The notes under the pieces: model-generated
Seen by the model: the letters and a program-made list of their open reading frames with translations, nothing else
Told to the model about the DNA's origin: nothing
Database searches by the model: none
From: Acidimicrobiales bacterium
Lineage (GTDB): Bacteria; Actinomycetota; Acidimicrobiia; Acidimicrobiales; Aldehydirespiratoraceae
DNA: 64,000 nucleotides
Assembly (NCBI GenBank): GCA_029247365.1
Contig: JAQWLJ010000014.1
Location: forward strand, 104,780 to 168,779
Direction of reading: 5' to 3'
Program-made: the position numbers and the translations under genes
In this document: positions 17,916 to 30,012 of the stretch, one piece after another
How the letters are laid out: every line of letters starts with the position of its first letter
Numbering within the stretch: position 1 is the stretch's first letter

Positions 17916-18176
17916 GTGCTCGAACAGGTCGAGAAGGTCATCGCAGCGATCCGCCCAGCCATTCAGGCCGACGAAGGCGATATCGAGCTAGTGAGCGTCG
18001 ACGAGCCGAGTGGTATCGTCACAGTGGAACTCAAAGGCGCGTGCGTGACCTGCCCCGCATCGACGCAGACCTTGAAGGCTGGGATCGAACGGATCATGAA
18101 GGACCGAGTCGATGGCGTCACCGAGGTTGTCGAGATCAACGCGCTCGGTATGAGCGAGAGCCCCGTCCAGCTGTAG
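17916..18176 (+). CDS. NFU-domain iron-sulfur cluster carrier
   Basis: The 86-residue protein is a single C-terminal NifU (NFU) domain: VIAAIRPAIQADEGDIELVS and then GACVTCPASTQTLKAGIE, with the CxxC pair that holds a 4Fe-4S cluster between two subunits. Such proteins deliver clusters to apo-enzymes. The track start at 17796 includes 40 unrelated residues; the GTG at 17916 follows GGAGAAG and starts exactly at the domain, so it is chosen. A separate Nfu N-terminal-domain protein is encoded at 55873. FeS clients in this window include RimO, the photolyase and the molybdoenzyme. Confidence 0.9.
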   Translation: MLEQVEKVIAAIRPAIQADEGDIELVSVDEPSGIVTVELKGACVTCPASTQTLKAGIERIMKDRVDGVTEVVEINALGMSESPVQL

Positions 18177-18416
18177 CGGCCTCTCGGTCAGTGTCAGTTG
18201 TAGAGCAAGCCCAAGCTCTCGCGCGTCCGAGATGGCTTTGCGATTGAGGGTGGTTGCCAAGTGCCCGAGCCGTAGCGGGATCGAACTCTACGGAGACGAG
18301 GCGGGTAGGCCCAGCACGGTCGGTGCACGTCGCGAACAGTCGGCACACACCGGCGACGTTACCGACTTGGATAGTGGAATCGATCAGCCAGTCGCCACGG
18401 CAACCGGTGAGGAACG

Positions 18417-18800
18417 CCATTGGGGGAGATGCAGGCCGAGGTCCAGCGCGAAGTCGATATTGAACTCGTTGCCATGCGAGCCGAGGAGGTGAATCTCGCC
18501 CACAGGCCACAGAGCAGGGCGAAATGACGGGTTGAGTGGCCCGAGAATACTTCGGCTGCGCAGCGAGGCTCCGGAGAGCGAGGGATGTCTCCCGGAGTGG
18601 CCGCGCCTCTATCGGGTCGTCAACAATCGGAGTGATCGGTCCCGTCGCAGTGACAGGCGACGGGCAGCTGGGAGGAGTGAGCCAATTCGTCCAGGTATTC
18701 GACGAGGGCGGCGTGATGGAGAAACTGCTCTGGATAGGTCAGCTGCCACTACTTCACCGCTCGCTCCAACAGATATCTCAGCGCGGAAGCGCAGATCGAT
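18417..18800 (-). pseudogene. Decayed trehalose-6-phosphate phosphatase (otsB-like) gene
   Basis: Three frames on the minus strand together spell an OtsB N-terminal half. One frame gives VEYLDELAHSSQLPVAC and then CDGT. The next frame continues TPIVDDPIEARPLRETSLAL up to RSLAAQP. A further frame gives GEIHLLGSHGNEFNIDF, ending LDLGLHLPQ. In the family these correspond to the DxDGT nucleophile motif, the following I-V-DDP stretch and the GSHGxE loop. A frameshift falls at the DGT motif (about 18635-18650), there is an in-frame stop upstream and material is missing between the blocks. No C-terminal half is recognisable before the NFU gene. Assignment is by motif recognition only. Confidence 0.6.
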
Positions 18801-18830
18801 TCCTTTGGGTCAGGGGCTAGCGTCGGGCTT

Positions 18831-19658
18831 GTGGGGGAACCTGGAATCACTTTCTGCTACCGGCACAGGGACCGCCGGTCGGGAGTGATCTGCCAGCGCT
18901 GCGAGCGGCCGATCTGTGGCGACTGTCAGAATACCGCCTCGGTCGGCTTTCATTGCCCGGAGTGCACCCGCACTGGCAAGCAACAGGTTATCCGAGGTCC
19001 CGTTGGGTTCGACCCGATCACCACCAAGGTCCTGATCGGTCTTACTGTCACGATCAGCCTTGCCGTCCTGAGTATCGGCGGGTCTCTCGCAGGTGTGTTT
19101 GGGCGGCCGTATCAAGAGCTCGTTCTTCTTGCCCCGTTCGTGGACCAAGGCGATCACTACCGGGTCCTTTCCGGTGCTGTGATTCACAACGGGCTCCTAC
19201 CGCTTGCCCTCAACATGGGGTTGCTGTGGTTCGTTGGAGGGGAGTTGGAGCGGCGCGTTGGGAGGGTCCGGTACCTCATCGTGTATGGCATCGGTTGCTT
19301 GGGTGGAGCGTTTGCTGCGCTGCTATTTGTGCCGATGGTCGGCACCTTCGTGCCGTCGGGGCCGGTATTCGCGTGCCTCGGCGCAGTGGTCGTGCTCCGC
19401 AGTCGGGAGATCGGCCAGGTGTTTGCGGGCGCCGTAGGCCCGCTCGTAATCGTCAACGTTCTCTTTGCGATCTCGCCGTTCGAGAGTCACGTTGCCGGGT
19501 TTTTCACCGGCGTAGCGGTGGCGGGGCTCTACCTCCTGGTAGAGCGAAGTGGCGTCGACGACCGGCTCGGTGCACTCATGATCGGGATTGTGGGCGGAGC
19601 GGCCGCCCTCGGTGCATGCCTGTGGGCGTCGTCGTTGTGGCTTAACCCGCTCTTTTGA
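18831..19658 (+). CDS. Rhomboid-family membrane protein with N-terminal zinc ribbon
   Basis: The first ~45 residues form a zinc-binding ribbon (CYRHRDRRSGVICQRCERPI, then CGDC and HCPEC). Seven or so membrane helices follow with rhomboid spacing. The L1 loop and helix 2 region (HYRVLSGAVIHNGLLPLALN) matches rhomboids, where HxxxxHxxxN usually appears. The serine motif reads VPSGPVFACLG instead of GxSG, so the nucleophile Ser is kept but the first Gly is lost. A possible catalytic His is in ESHVAGFFTG. It may be an intramembrane protease or an inactive relative. The GTG start at 18831 is the track start. Confidence 0.82.
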   Translation: MGEPGITFCYRHRDRRSGVICQRCERPICGDCQNTASVGFHCPECTRTGKQQVIRGPVGFDPITTKVLIGLTVTISLAVLSIGGSLAGVFGRPYQELVLLAPFVDQGDHYRVLSGAVIHNGLLPLALNMGLLWFVGGELERRVGRVRYLIVYGIGCLGGAFAALLFVPMVGTFVPSGPVFACLGAVVVLRSREIGQVFAGAVGPLVIVNVLFAISPFESHVAGFFTGVAVAGLYLLVERSGVDDRLGALMIGIVGGAAALGACLWASSLWLNPLF

Positions 19659-19679
19659 CAGGCGGCGGACGAGTCTCTG

Positions 19680-20117
19680 TCAGTTCTCAAAGCGTCGGCG
19701 AAGCAGGCCAAGGTTGCGTTTCCAGATTTGCTTGAGGACGATCGCACCGATGAAGCCGCCGACGGGTCCACCCATCCACCAGGGAAAGCGAAGGGTTTCA
19801 TCCCAGACAAACGCGGTTCGGTCGGTGCCGATGGCGGTCAAGGTAAATGCGCCCTCCCCTGTGACGAGACCGTCGTGGCGGACACCCATTTCAGCTGCTT
19901 CGACCCACGAGGTGACCTCCATACGGTCGATCAACTTTACGGGTCCGACCTTGGTGAGGCAGTCGAATGTTGTACCTGTGCCTTCGGTCTGGTCGCCAGT
20001 GAAGGTGATGTCGACTGCATCGCGCATCCACTCAACATGGCTTGAGATGTGTCGAACGTCGGCCCACACAACATCGGGTGAGGCGGCAAGTTCGGCCTCG
20101 ACTCGTATGTGGCTCAT
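19680..20117 (-). CDS. SRPBCC (START-like) family protein
   Basis: The 145-residue product begins MSHIRVEAELAASPDVVWAD, the usual N-terminal strand-helix of the SRPBCC/polyketide-cyclase fold, and ends with the long C-terminal helix IVLKQIWKRNLGLLRRRF. These proteins bind hydrophobic ligands in a deep pocket; the ligand is unknown. The track start at 20189 is longer, but ATG 20117 overlaps the methyltransferase stop in an ATGA, so I chose it. Co-translated with the methyltransferase upstream. Confidence 0.8.
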   Translation of the reverse strand: MSHIRVEAELAASPDVVWADVRHISSHVEWMRDAVDITFTGDQTEGTGTTFDCLTKVGPVKLIDRMEVTSWVEAAEMGVRHDGLVTGEGAFTLTAIGTDRTAFVWDETLRFPWWMGGPVGGFIGAIVLKQIWKRNLGLLRRRFEN

Positions 20118-20884
20118 GCGGGAGAGTTCTTTCGGTAGACGGTGACGTGCACGTCGTGGACGGCGGGATCGAATGGAGTGCGATGCCAATCAGCCCATCG
20201 ATGTTCGAGTGCGAACCCGGTGGCAACCGCAGATGCGTCGAGCTGTTCAGGGGTCCGGTAGTGGATGATCCACGGCCGCATCGTGTTGCCGCCGCTCCGC
20301 ATCTCAATGTGGTGGCCACGAATGAGCTGGTCATTGGCATCGTGCTTGGAGACGGTGAGCACGGCGGCGGCGGCGGTGACATCTCGGACTGAAATGCCTC
20401 CGTCGGTGAGGCCGCCAGCGGGAGGTACGAATCCCTCAATCACGAGCCGACCGTCGTCGGCGAGGAGGCTGTGGCACCCCTGCAGGCAGGCGGACTGTTC
20501 ATCGCCGGTTGGCAGGTTGAAGAACGTGTTGAACGCAGCGAAGACAGCACTGAACGGACCATGGTCGGCGAGCCCGGGAGCACGGCCGAGTGACGCCATG
20601 TCGGCTTCGATCGCAATGATTGCCGCGGCACCGGGCTTGTTGCCCAAGACGTCGAGCATGGCCGGTGACGCATCGACGCCTACCACGGTTGTTCCGTCCG
20701 CCGCGAGCGGAATAGCGAGTCGACCGGTACCGATCCCAAGTTCCAGAACGGGTCGTCCGTCAGCGATGGCAGCGAGCATTGCCACAGTGGCATCGACATC
20801 GCTGACGTCGGCATACCAGTCGTCATACACGTCGGCGAAGCTCTCTCCGTAGCTACTCGGGAGGTAGCCATCTCGCTCAATCAC
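20114..20884 (-). CDS. Class I SAM-dependent methyltransferase
   Basis: Motif I VLELGIGTGRLAIPLA and the acidic end of strand 2 (TVVGVDASPAMLDVL) define a Rossmann-type SAM binding site, followed by FSAVFAAFNTFFNLP and LVIEGFVPP. The substrate is unknown. The track start at 21112 runs antisense into the cysteine desulfurase gene and is Arg/Pro-rich; the GTG at 20884 (VIERDGYLPSSYG) gives 256 residues and leaves a 32-bp gap to the divergent gene. Its stop overlaps the SRPBCC start in ATGA, so the pair is an operon. Confidence 0.85.
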   Translation of the reverse strand: MIERDGYLPSSYGESFADVYDDWYADVSDVDATVAMLAAIADGRPVLELGIGTGRLAIPLAADGTTVVGVDASPAMLDVLGNKPGAAAIIAIEADMASLGRAPGLADHGPFSAVFAAFNTFFNLPTGDEQSACLQGCHSLLADDGRLVIEGFVPPAGGLTDGGISVRDVTAAAAVLTVSKHDANDQLIRGHHIEMRSGGNTMRPWIIHYRTPEQLDASAVATGFALEHRWADWHRTPFDPAVHDVHVTVYRKNSPA

Positions 20885-20916
20885 AGGACCAGTGTGCCCG
20901 GTCCTAGGCTGATCCC

Positions 20917-22089
20917 ATGGTGATGACCGGGAGCGACGAGGCGCCGGAGATCTATCTCGACCATGCGGCGAGTACGCCGCTTCGTCGCGCAGCTCGTGCG
21001 GCGTGGCTCGACGCGTCCGAGCGCTACCACGCCAACCCCACCGGCTCGCATCGCGCAGCCCGGGCGGCCCGACGGGCGCTCGATGACGCCCGCGACGAGA
21101 TCGCCGCCACACTCGGCCGGTCGCCGGCCGAGGTGGTCTTCACCAGTGGTGGGAGCGAGGCCGACAACATGGCCATTCGTGGTGTACTCCACGATCGTGG
21201 TGGCGCAGCGGTTTGCTCCGCCGGTGAGCATCACGCAGTGCTCGAACCCGTCGAACACGCTGGTGGCGTTACCGTTGGGCTCGAGGCTGACGGCACGGTT
21301 TCGCCTGAGGGACTTGCTGAGGTCTTGCGGGCAACGGAGTCGGTGAGTGTCGTGTCGATCATGGCGGTCAACAACGAGACGGGGGTGATCAATGACATCC
21401 CTGCGCTGGTCGACGCCACTCGTGCCTACGCACCCGATGCCGTGTTCCATACCGATGCCGTGCAGGCGATGAGTTGGCTCGACCTCCGTGTCCATGTCGC
21501 TGACGCCGATCTCGTCTCGATCACTGGCCACAAGCTCGGCGGCCCGGTCGGCACCGGCGCGTTACTGATGAGTGATGGCGTCGTACTCGATCCGCTGATC
21601 CTCGGCGGTGGCCAGGAACGGGGGCGTCGCGCCGGAACCCCCGACGTTGCTGGAGCGGTGGCGTTCGCGGCGGCTGCCACCGGTGCCGATACCGAGCGCT
21701 CTGAAGTCGTGGATCGGCTTGGTGCGCTCCGCGACCGTCTCCTCGTTGGGCTCCGGTCACAGCTCGGTGACCTTGTGCTGCCAACCGTTCTCGACGGCGG
21801 CGCACCGGTGGTCGCTGGAATCGCTCACATCATGCTGCGTGATCTCGAAGCCGAAGCCCTGCTCTTTCTCCTCGACGCCGCAGGCCTCCGTGCTTCTGCT
21901 GCCTCGTCGTGTTCCAGCGGAGCGCAGGACCCGTCTCATGTCCTCGCGGCGATGGGGATAGACCGGACGGTTGCCCAGGGATCGCTACGACTGTCGCTCG
22001 GCCACACCTCGACTGACGCCGATGTCGACGCGGCGCTTGCGATCATTCCGCCCGCTGTGGAGCGCCTTGTTACCCATGGAGGTGGCTGA
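20917..22089 (+). CDS. Cysteine desulfurase (IscS/NifS class)
   Basis: This PLP enzyme takes sulfur from cysteine. The N-terminal IYLDHAASTPL, the PLP region FHTDAVQAMSWLDL, the Schiff-base Lys in SITGHKLGGPVGTG (about residue 206) and the persulfide Cys in ASSCSSGAQDPSHV (about residue 332) are all present. At 390 residues it is full length. The next gene is mnmA, so this copy most likely feeds sulfur to tRNA 2-thiouridine synthesis, although it could also serve FeS assembly. ATG at 20917 or 20923 are both possible starts. Confidence 0.93.
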   Translation: MVMTGSDEAPEIYLDHAASTPLRRAARAAWLDASERYHANPTGSHRAARAARRALDDARDEIAATLGRSPAEVVFTSGGSEADNMAIRGVLHDRGGAAVCSAGEHHAVLEPVEHAGGVTVGLEADGTVSPEGLAEVLRATESVSVVSIMAVNNETGVINDIPALVDATRAYAPDAVFHTDAVQAMSWLDLRVHVADADLVSITGHKLGGPVGTGALLMSDGVVLDPLILGGGQERGRRAGTPDVAGAVAFAAAATGADTERSEVVDRLGALRDRLLVGLRSQLGDLVLPTVLDGGAPVVAGIAHIMLRDLEAEALLFLLDAAGLRASAASSCSSGAQDPSHVLAAMGIDRTVAQGSLRLSLGHTSTDADVDAALAIIPPAVERLVTHGGG

Positions 22090-22090
22090 G

Positions 22091-23158
22091 GTGCCTGCAC
22101 CTTCACGCGAACCGGTGCTCGTGATGATGTCGGGCGGTGTTGATTCGTCTGTCGCCGCTGCGCTGCTGCTCGGCGCCGGCCACGAGGTCGTCGGCGTCAC
22201 CATGAAACTCTGGGGCGGGCCTTCCGACACCGGTTGTTGTGCGGTGAGCGATGTCGACGATGCCCGTCGAGTCGCCGACCGGCTTGGCATTGAGCACCAC
22301 GTCTTCAACTTCGGCGAAGACTTCGAACGCGACGTCGTTGGTCCCTACGTTGGCGACCATGCGGCCGGCCGAACGCCCAACCCGTGTATCGAATGTAATC
22401 GGTACCTCAAGTTCGACCGACTTGTTCGTCGAGCCGACGCCCTGGGTTTCGATCGGATCGCCACTGGGCATCACGCCCGTGTCATCGACACGCCGGGCGG
22501 CCCTCGACTTGCGCGTGGGATCGATGGCGCCAAGGACCAGTCCTACGTACTTCATGTGATCGACGAGTCGGTTTTGAGGCGTTTGTTCCTGCCGGTGGGG
22601 GCAATGACAAAGGCCGACGTCCGAGCGATCGCCACCGACCTCGATCTCCGCACGGCGACCAAGCCCGAGAGTCAGGATGTCTGCTTCATTACCAACGAAC
22701 ATGGCCGAAAGTCCTTTCTCGGCGATCGCATTCCGCTGCGGTCAGCGCGTGTGCAGGACAGCGAGGGCAAAGAACTCGGCTCGGTTTCTTCGGTTGAGTT
22801 GGTAACGATCGGGCAGCGCAAGGGGCTCGGTCTGGCGGGGGGCTCCGATCCTCGGTACGTCGTCGATGTCGATGCTGCGCCGGGCCGTCAGCCGGTGGTA
22901 ACCGTCGGCGAGAAGGCCGATCTCGCCGTTGACCTCACGCCGCTCGAGTCGTGGCGCTGGGTTGGCGAAGCGCTGGACGATACGGACCTGAGCTTCCAGT
23001 GCTCTGCCCACGGCTCGCCCGCACCCGGCCGTGTCGTCCACGGGGGGGTCGAGTGGGCGGCACCCCACCGCAAGATCGCACTGGGGCAGAGCGTTGTGGC
23101 CTATGACGCCCACGGTTGTGTGGTCGGTGGCGGGATCGCCGACCGGCTTCCGATCTGA
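22091..23158 (+). CDS. mnmA: tRNA-specific 2-thiouridylase
   Basis: MnmA thiolates U34 of Lys, Glu and Gln tRNAs. The PP-loop is MSGGVDSSVAAALLL. The two catalytic Cys lie in TPNPCIECNRYLKFD and ESQDVCFI, with an extra GCC near residue 45. Later blocks include GHHARV, KDQSYVLHV and TIGQRKGLG. The track frame opens at 21971; the GTG at 22091 follows GGAGG by 8 bases and sits two bases after the desulfurase stop, so I chose it (355 residues). An ATG at 22076 in the same frame is an alternative. Confidence 0.94.
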   Translation: MPAPSREPVLVMMSGGVDSSVAAALLLGAGHEVVGVTMKLWGGPSDTGCCAVSDVDDARRVADRLGIEHHVFNFGEDFERDVVGPYVGDHAAGRTPNPCIECNRYLKFDRLVRRADALGFDRIATGHHARVIDTPGGPRLARGIDGAKDQSYVLHVIDESVLRRLFLPVGAMTKADVRAIATDLDLRTATKPESQDVCFITNEHGRKSFLGDRIPLRSARVQDSEGKELGSVSSVELVTIGQRKGLGLAGGSDPRYVVDVDAAPGRQPVVTVGEKADLAVDLTPLESWRWVGEALDDTDLSFQCSAHGSPAPGRVVHGGVEWAAPHRKIALGQSVVAYDAHGCVVGGGIADRLPI

Positions 23159-26779
<3,621 letters not shown>

Positions 26780-26787
<8 letters not shown>

Positions 26788-27208
26788 CGGTGAAATTCCA
26801 GTCGATTGTCTCGGTCTCGCCTGGCCGCGAGATCTCCTCGTAGACCGCCACCGCACAGTTGTCATCGGCTGCAAGCGCGTCGATCACCTGACCCTCGCCA
26901 GGCGTGAACAGGTACTGCTGGAGGCCCTCGACGTAGCGGGTCTGACTTGTGACGTCGACACCGAACTGACAGTTGCTGTTCGGTGAGATCGTCAGTCGAA
27001 CCAGTCGGTAGCCGGGCGCAAGATCGATCCCGACCTGTTGCTGCTGCAAGACCTCGTCGCCCCGCTGCGGGACGATGCCGTCGATGCCGGGCGCATTCAG
27101 CACGGAAATGTCACCGCGATCGTTGCCGCCCACCAGCGCAGCCACGACGAACAGCAGGGTGCCGAGGCCGAGCAGGGTCGAAAAGATGATGTATTGGCGT
27201 CGCTGCAC
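26780..27208 (-). CDS. Membrane-anchored or secreted protein of unknown function
   Basis: The 142-residue product has one N-terminal hydrophobic helix (IIFSTLLGLGTLLFVVAALVGG). An extracytoplasmic part without other helices follows; it has two Cys (NSNCQFGV and DDNCAVAVYE) that could pair outside the cell. The C-terminus is strand-rich (IDWNFTVS). No family is recognised. It is convergent with the HAD gene and divergent from the PASTA kinase, 88 bp away. Confidence 0.6.
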
Positions 27209-27296
27209 CTTCTAATTCTGCCAGAGCCGCGAGCGCTATCCGGTGCCGGGCGGGGAGCCACCAAGCGTAAGCGGGGGCCGGTTACGTTGTACGACG

Positions 27297-29150
27297 ATGT
27301 CCGCCTTGCGCCCCGATGGCGATGTAGGCCGTGTGCTTGGCGGCCGATACCGACTCCTGACACCGATCGGTGCCGGGGCATCGGCGCGCGTCTACCTCGC
27401 AGATGACATCACGCTGCGCCGCCGGGTCGCGGTCAAGGTGTTGCACGCCGGACTTACTCATGATCCTCAGTTCCTGCATCGCTTTCGTGCTGAAGCGCGT
27501 TCGGCTGCATCGCTCAATAGCCCCAACATTCTCGGTGTGTTCGACTGGGGCCACGACGATGTTGCGTACCTGGTCACGGAGTATCTCGGGGGTGGGAGTC
27601 TCCGGTCGGTCCTCGACGTAGGCCATCGGCTTTCGCTAAGCCAGGCGCTGCTCGTCGGTCTCGAGGCATCACGAGGGCTCGACTATGCCCATAGCCAGGA
27701 GTTGGTGCATCGCGACATCAAACCGGCGAATCTGCTGTTCGGCGAAGACGGGCGACTCCGTATCGCCGATTTCGGTCTGGCGCGAGCGATCGCTGAAGCC
27801 GGGTGGACTGACGAAGCCGGCTCGATGGTTGGCACTGCCCGCTACGCCGCACCCGAGCAAGCGCGCGGCGAGCGGGTCGGGCCCGCGGCCGACGTCTTTG
27901 CGCTTGCGTTGTCGATCAACGAATCGGTCAGTGGGGAGGTGCCGTTCGTGAGCGACACCCTTGTTGGGACCCTGATGGCGCGAGCCGAGACGCCCTTCGA
28001 GCCCCACCCCCACTTGGGTCTACTCATACCCGTGCTCCGTGGTGCAGGCGCGCTCGATCCCAATCATCGCCCATCTGCCGCTGAGCTTGTCGCGTCGTTG
28101 ATGTCGGCCGCCTTCGACCTTCCTCGACCCGCCCCCTTGCCGCTCGTCGGCGCGAGCGCCGCCGAAAGTGCCACGCTCGACCCGACCGAACACGGCACGC
28201 TGCACAGCGCATCTGTTCCGGCACCTGTCTCGCCGATCGACGAGACCGCACCGGCCCGGCGCTGGCCGTGGGCCATGCTCTTGGCCGCAATCGTTGCACT
28301 CGCTGCTGCCGCAGTCGTGAGCGCATGGCAGGCCGATGCCGAGGCGCCCGATCTGGTGCCGGTCGTGGCCGGTCAGGACCGCTCGACCGCAGTTGCGGAA
28401 TTGGCGGCGTTCGGCTGGGAGCTCGAGTTTGTTGACGTACGGGAAGAAGGCACGGTGCCCGACGAGGTCGTACGTACCAATCCGCCACCCGGTCAGGAGC
28501 TCGCTGCCGGCGAAATCCTACAGTTGTTCGTGTCCCTTGGTGAACCGCTCGTCGTCGTACCGAACACGATTGGTCTTACGATCACCGATGCCCGCGATCG
28601 TCTTGTTGCGTCGGGGTTTACTGTTGCCGAGATCCAAGAGGTCGCAGACGAAGCTGTCGCAGCGGGGCTGGTCGTCGATGTGGTCACTCCGGGGGGCGCG
28701 GCCGAACTCGAGTCAGGTGCAGTCGTCGTTCTTGTGGTCTCCACCGGTCCTGAAGACCGGGTCATCCCCAGCATCCCGGGGAGTGGCGATCTCGCCGAGG
28801 CGGTTGGCCAACTCGCCGAGCTTCGGTTGACGGTCGCCGAGGTACGTGAGTTCGACGAGGAGGTTCCCGCAGGCGATATCATCGGCTACGAGCCTTCTCC
28901 TGGCGCCTTCGTTGCAGTCGGGACCGAGGTCGTGATCTATGTGTCCGACGGTCCTGTGCCGCGCCCTGTTCCGGCTGTGATTGGCCTCGCCGTCGACGAG
29001 GCGACGAACATTCTCGAGGGGGAAGGCTTTGTCGTGGTCGGCGTGCAGGGGTCGCCCACGCTCCCGGTGCTCGCAACCGACCCACCGGCCGGCGAGATCT
29101 ACGCAAGGGGCACCGAGATCGTCATCGCCACCAGCCTTACAGCCGACTGA
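27297..29150 (+). CDS. PASTA-domain transmembrane serine/threonine protein kinase (PknB type)
   Basis: The cytoplasmic kinase domain has the glycine loop IGAGASARVYLADD, the catalytic HRDIKPANLLF and the DFGLA metal motif (about residues 20-280). A juxtamembrane linker leads to one helix (WAMLLAAIVALAAAAVVSAW, about residue 325). Four extracellular PASTA repeats follow, each starting like VPVVAGQDRSTAVAEL or VPNTIGLTITDARDRL. In Actinobacteria, such kinases sense peptidoglycan fragments and regulate growth and division. The track start at 27243 adds 18 residues; ATG 27297 is preferred. At 617 residues the length is typical. No phosphatase gene is adjacent. Confidence 0.92.
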   Translation: MSALRPDGDVGRVLGGRYRLLTPIGAGASARVYLADDITLRRRVAVKVLHAGLTHDPQFLHRFRAEARSAASLNSPNILGVFDWGHDDVAYLVTEYLGGGSLRSVLDVGHRLSLSQALLVGLEASRGLDYAHSQELVHRDIKPANLLFGEDGRLRIADFGLARAIAEAGWTDEAGSMVGTARYAAPEQARGERVGPAADVFALALSINESVSGEVPFVSDTLVGTLMARAETPFEPHPHLGLLIPVLRGAGALDPNHRPSAAELVASLMSAAFDLPRPAPLPLVGASAAESATLDPTEHGTLHSASVPAPVSPIDETAPARRWPWAMLLAAIVALAAAAVVSAWQADAEAPDLVPVVAGQDRSTAVAELAAFGWELEFVDVREEGTVPDEVVRTNPPPGQELAAGEILQLFVSLGEPLVVVPNTIGLTITDARDRLVASGFTVAEIQEVADEAVAAGLVVDVVTPGGAAELESGAVVVLVVSTGPEDRVIPSIPGSGDLAEAVGQLAELRLTVAEVREFDEEVPAGDIIGYEPSPGAFVAVGTEVVIYVSDGPVPRPVPAVIGLAVDEATNILEGEGFVVVGVQGSPTLPVLATDPPAGEIYARGTEIVIATSLTAD

Positions 29151-29168
29151 CTGCGGCCTGTATGTATT

Positions 29169-29633
29169 TTACGGTTCGGTGATTTCGTCGACACGCCGGA
29201 TCAGATCGCGAACGAGGTCCGGTGCGTCGGCCTCAGATGAGTGAACTCCCGGTGGTGGGGTCAAAACCGACGCGAGGGCAAGTACCTTCGACGAGTCGCC
29301 CGTGAGCTTGATCGCGCCGCCAAGCAGCGCCGGCATGACCTGGGCCGGATCACGATCGACGAAAAGTTGCTTCGCTACCCCCCATGGCACCTCGATGCTG
29401 AAGTCGGAGTCGTCGAGGTGCCCTTCCTCGAGCAGGAGCGCAGGGCCCGTGGAGTCGATGTGGCCGAGGATTGGTTCTTCGGCAAAGGGTGGGTCGGTGA
29501 CTGTGACATTGGCAGCGAGTCGGAGCGCGGCGTCACCCGCAGCCTGCGTGGCCTCAGCTTCATGGTTGGCGTACTCAACGCGAAGCTCTCGCATCGCAGC
29601 GATCCACTCGGGACTCAAAAAGGGGTAGCGCAT
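29169..29633 (-). CDS. SCP2 sterol-carrier-like protein
   Basis: The N-terminus YPFLSPEWIAAMRELRVEYA is like actinobacterial SCP2-domain proteins, and the C-terminal half matches the fold's pattern: a strand (DFSIEVPWGVAKQLFV), then PAQVMPALLGGAIKLTGDSS, where a helix meets the conserved G-x-ikl-G-D. SCP2 proteins bind acyl or sterol-like lipids. The length of 154 residues is normal. It is convergent with the PASTA kinase (18-bp gap) and divergent from gatC. Confidence 0.75.
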   Translation of the reverse strand: MRYPFLSPEWIAAMRELRVEYANHEAEATQAAGDAALRLAANVTVTDPPFAEEPILGHIDSTGPALLLEEGHLDDSDFSIEVPWGVAKQLFVDRDPAQVMPALLGGAIKLTGDSSKVLALASVLTPPPGVHSSEADAPDLVRDLIRRVDEITEP

Positions 29634-29709
29634 CGTCTGCCAGGGTACGGGAACTCGAGGGGCGGTAACGCACCGTGCAGGGCCCGACAGTGCCCGTATC
29701 CTTCAGCGC

Positions 29710-30012
29710 ATGTCTGAACGCATCACCCGTGACGAGGTGATCCATGTGGCGCGGCTGGCTCGCCTCGAGCTGACCGATGCCGAGATCGATGAGTTCACCG
29801 GCCAGCTCGGTGACATTCTCGAACACGCCGCCGACGTCGAAGCCCTCGACGTCGGCGATATCGAACCGACCTCGCACCCGCTACCGATGAGTAATGTTTT
29901 ACGGGCCGATGTGCGGCGCCTGTCGCTCGAGCGCAACGAGTTCCTTGCGCAGGCTCCAGCGGCCGAGGCGGGACAATTCCGCGTTCCACCGATTCTGGGG
30001 GAGGAGCCGTGA
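29710..30012 (+). CDS. gatC: Aspartyl/glutamyl-tRNA amidotransferase subunit C
   Basis: GatC is the small belt subunit that holds GatA and GatB together. The sequence ITRDEVIHVARLARLELTDA with FTGQLGDILEHAADVEALDV and PTSHPLPMSNVLRAD matches GatC along its whole 100 residues. It overlaps the gatA start by 4 bp (GTGA). Together the three genes make Gln-tRNA(Gln) and/or Asn-tRNA(Asn) by transamidation. Confidence 0.94.
   Translation: MSERITRDEVIHVARLARLELTDAEIDEFTGQLGDILEHAADVEALDVGDIEPTSHPLPMSNVLRADVRRLSLERNEFLAQAPAAEAGQFRVPPILGEEP

Noticed and set aside
18232-18492. 86-residue plus-strand ORF between the NFU and rhomboid genes
   Set aside because: The opposite strand carries recognisable OtsB-like blocks in the same place and the plus-strand translation shows no motif.
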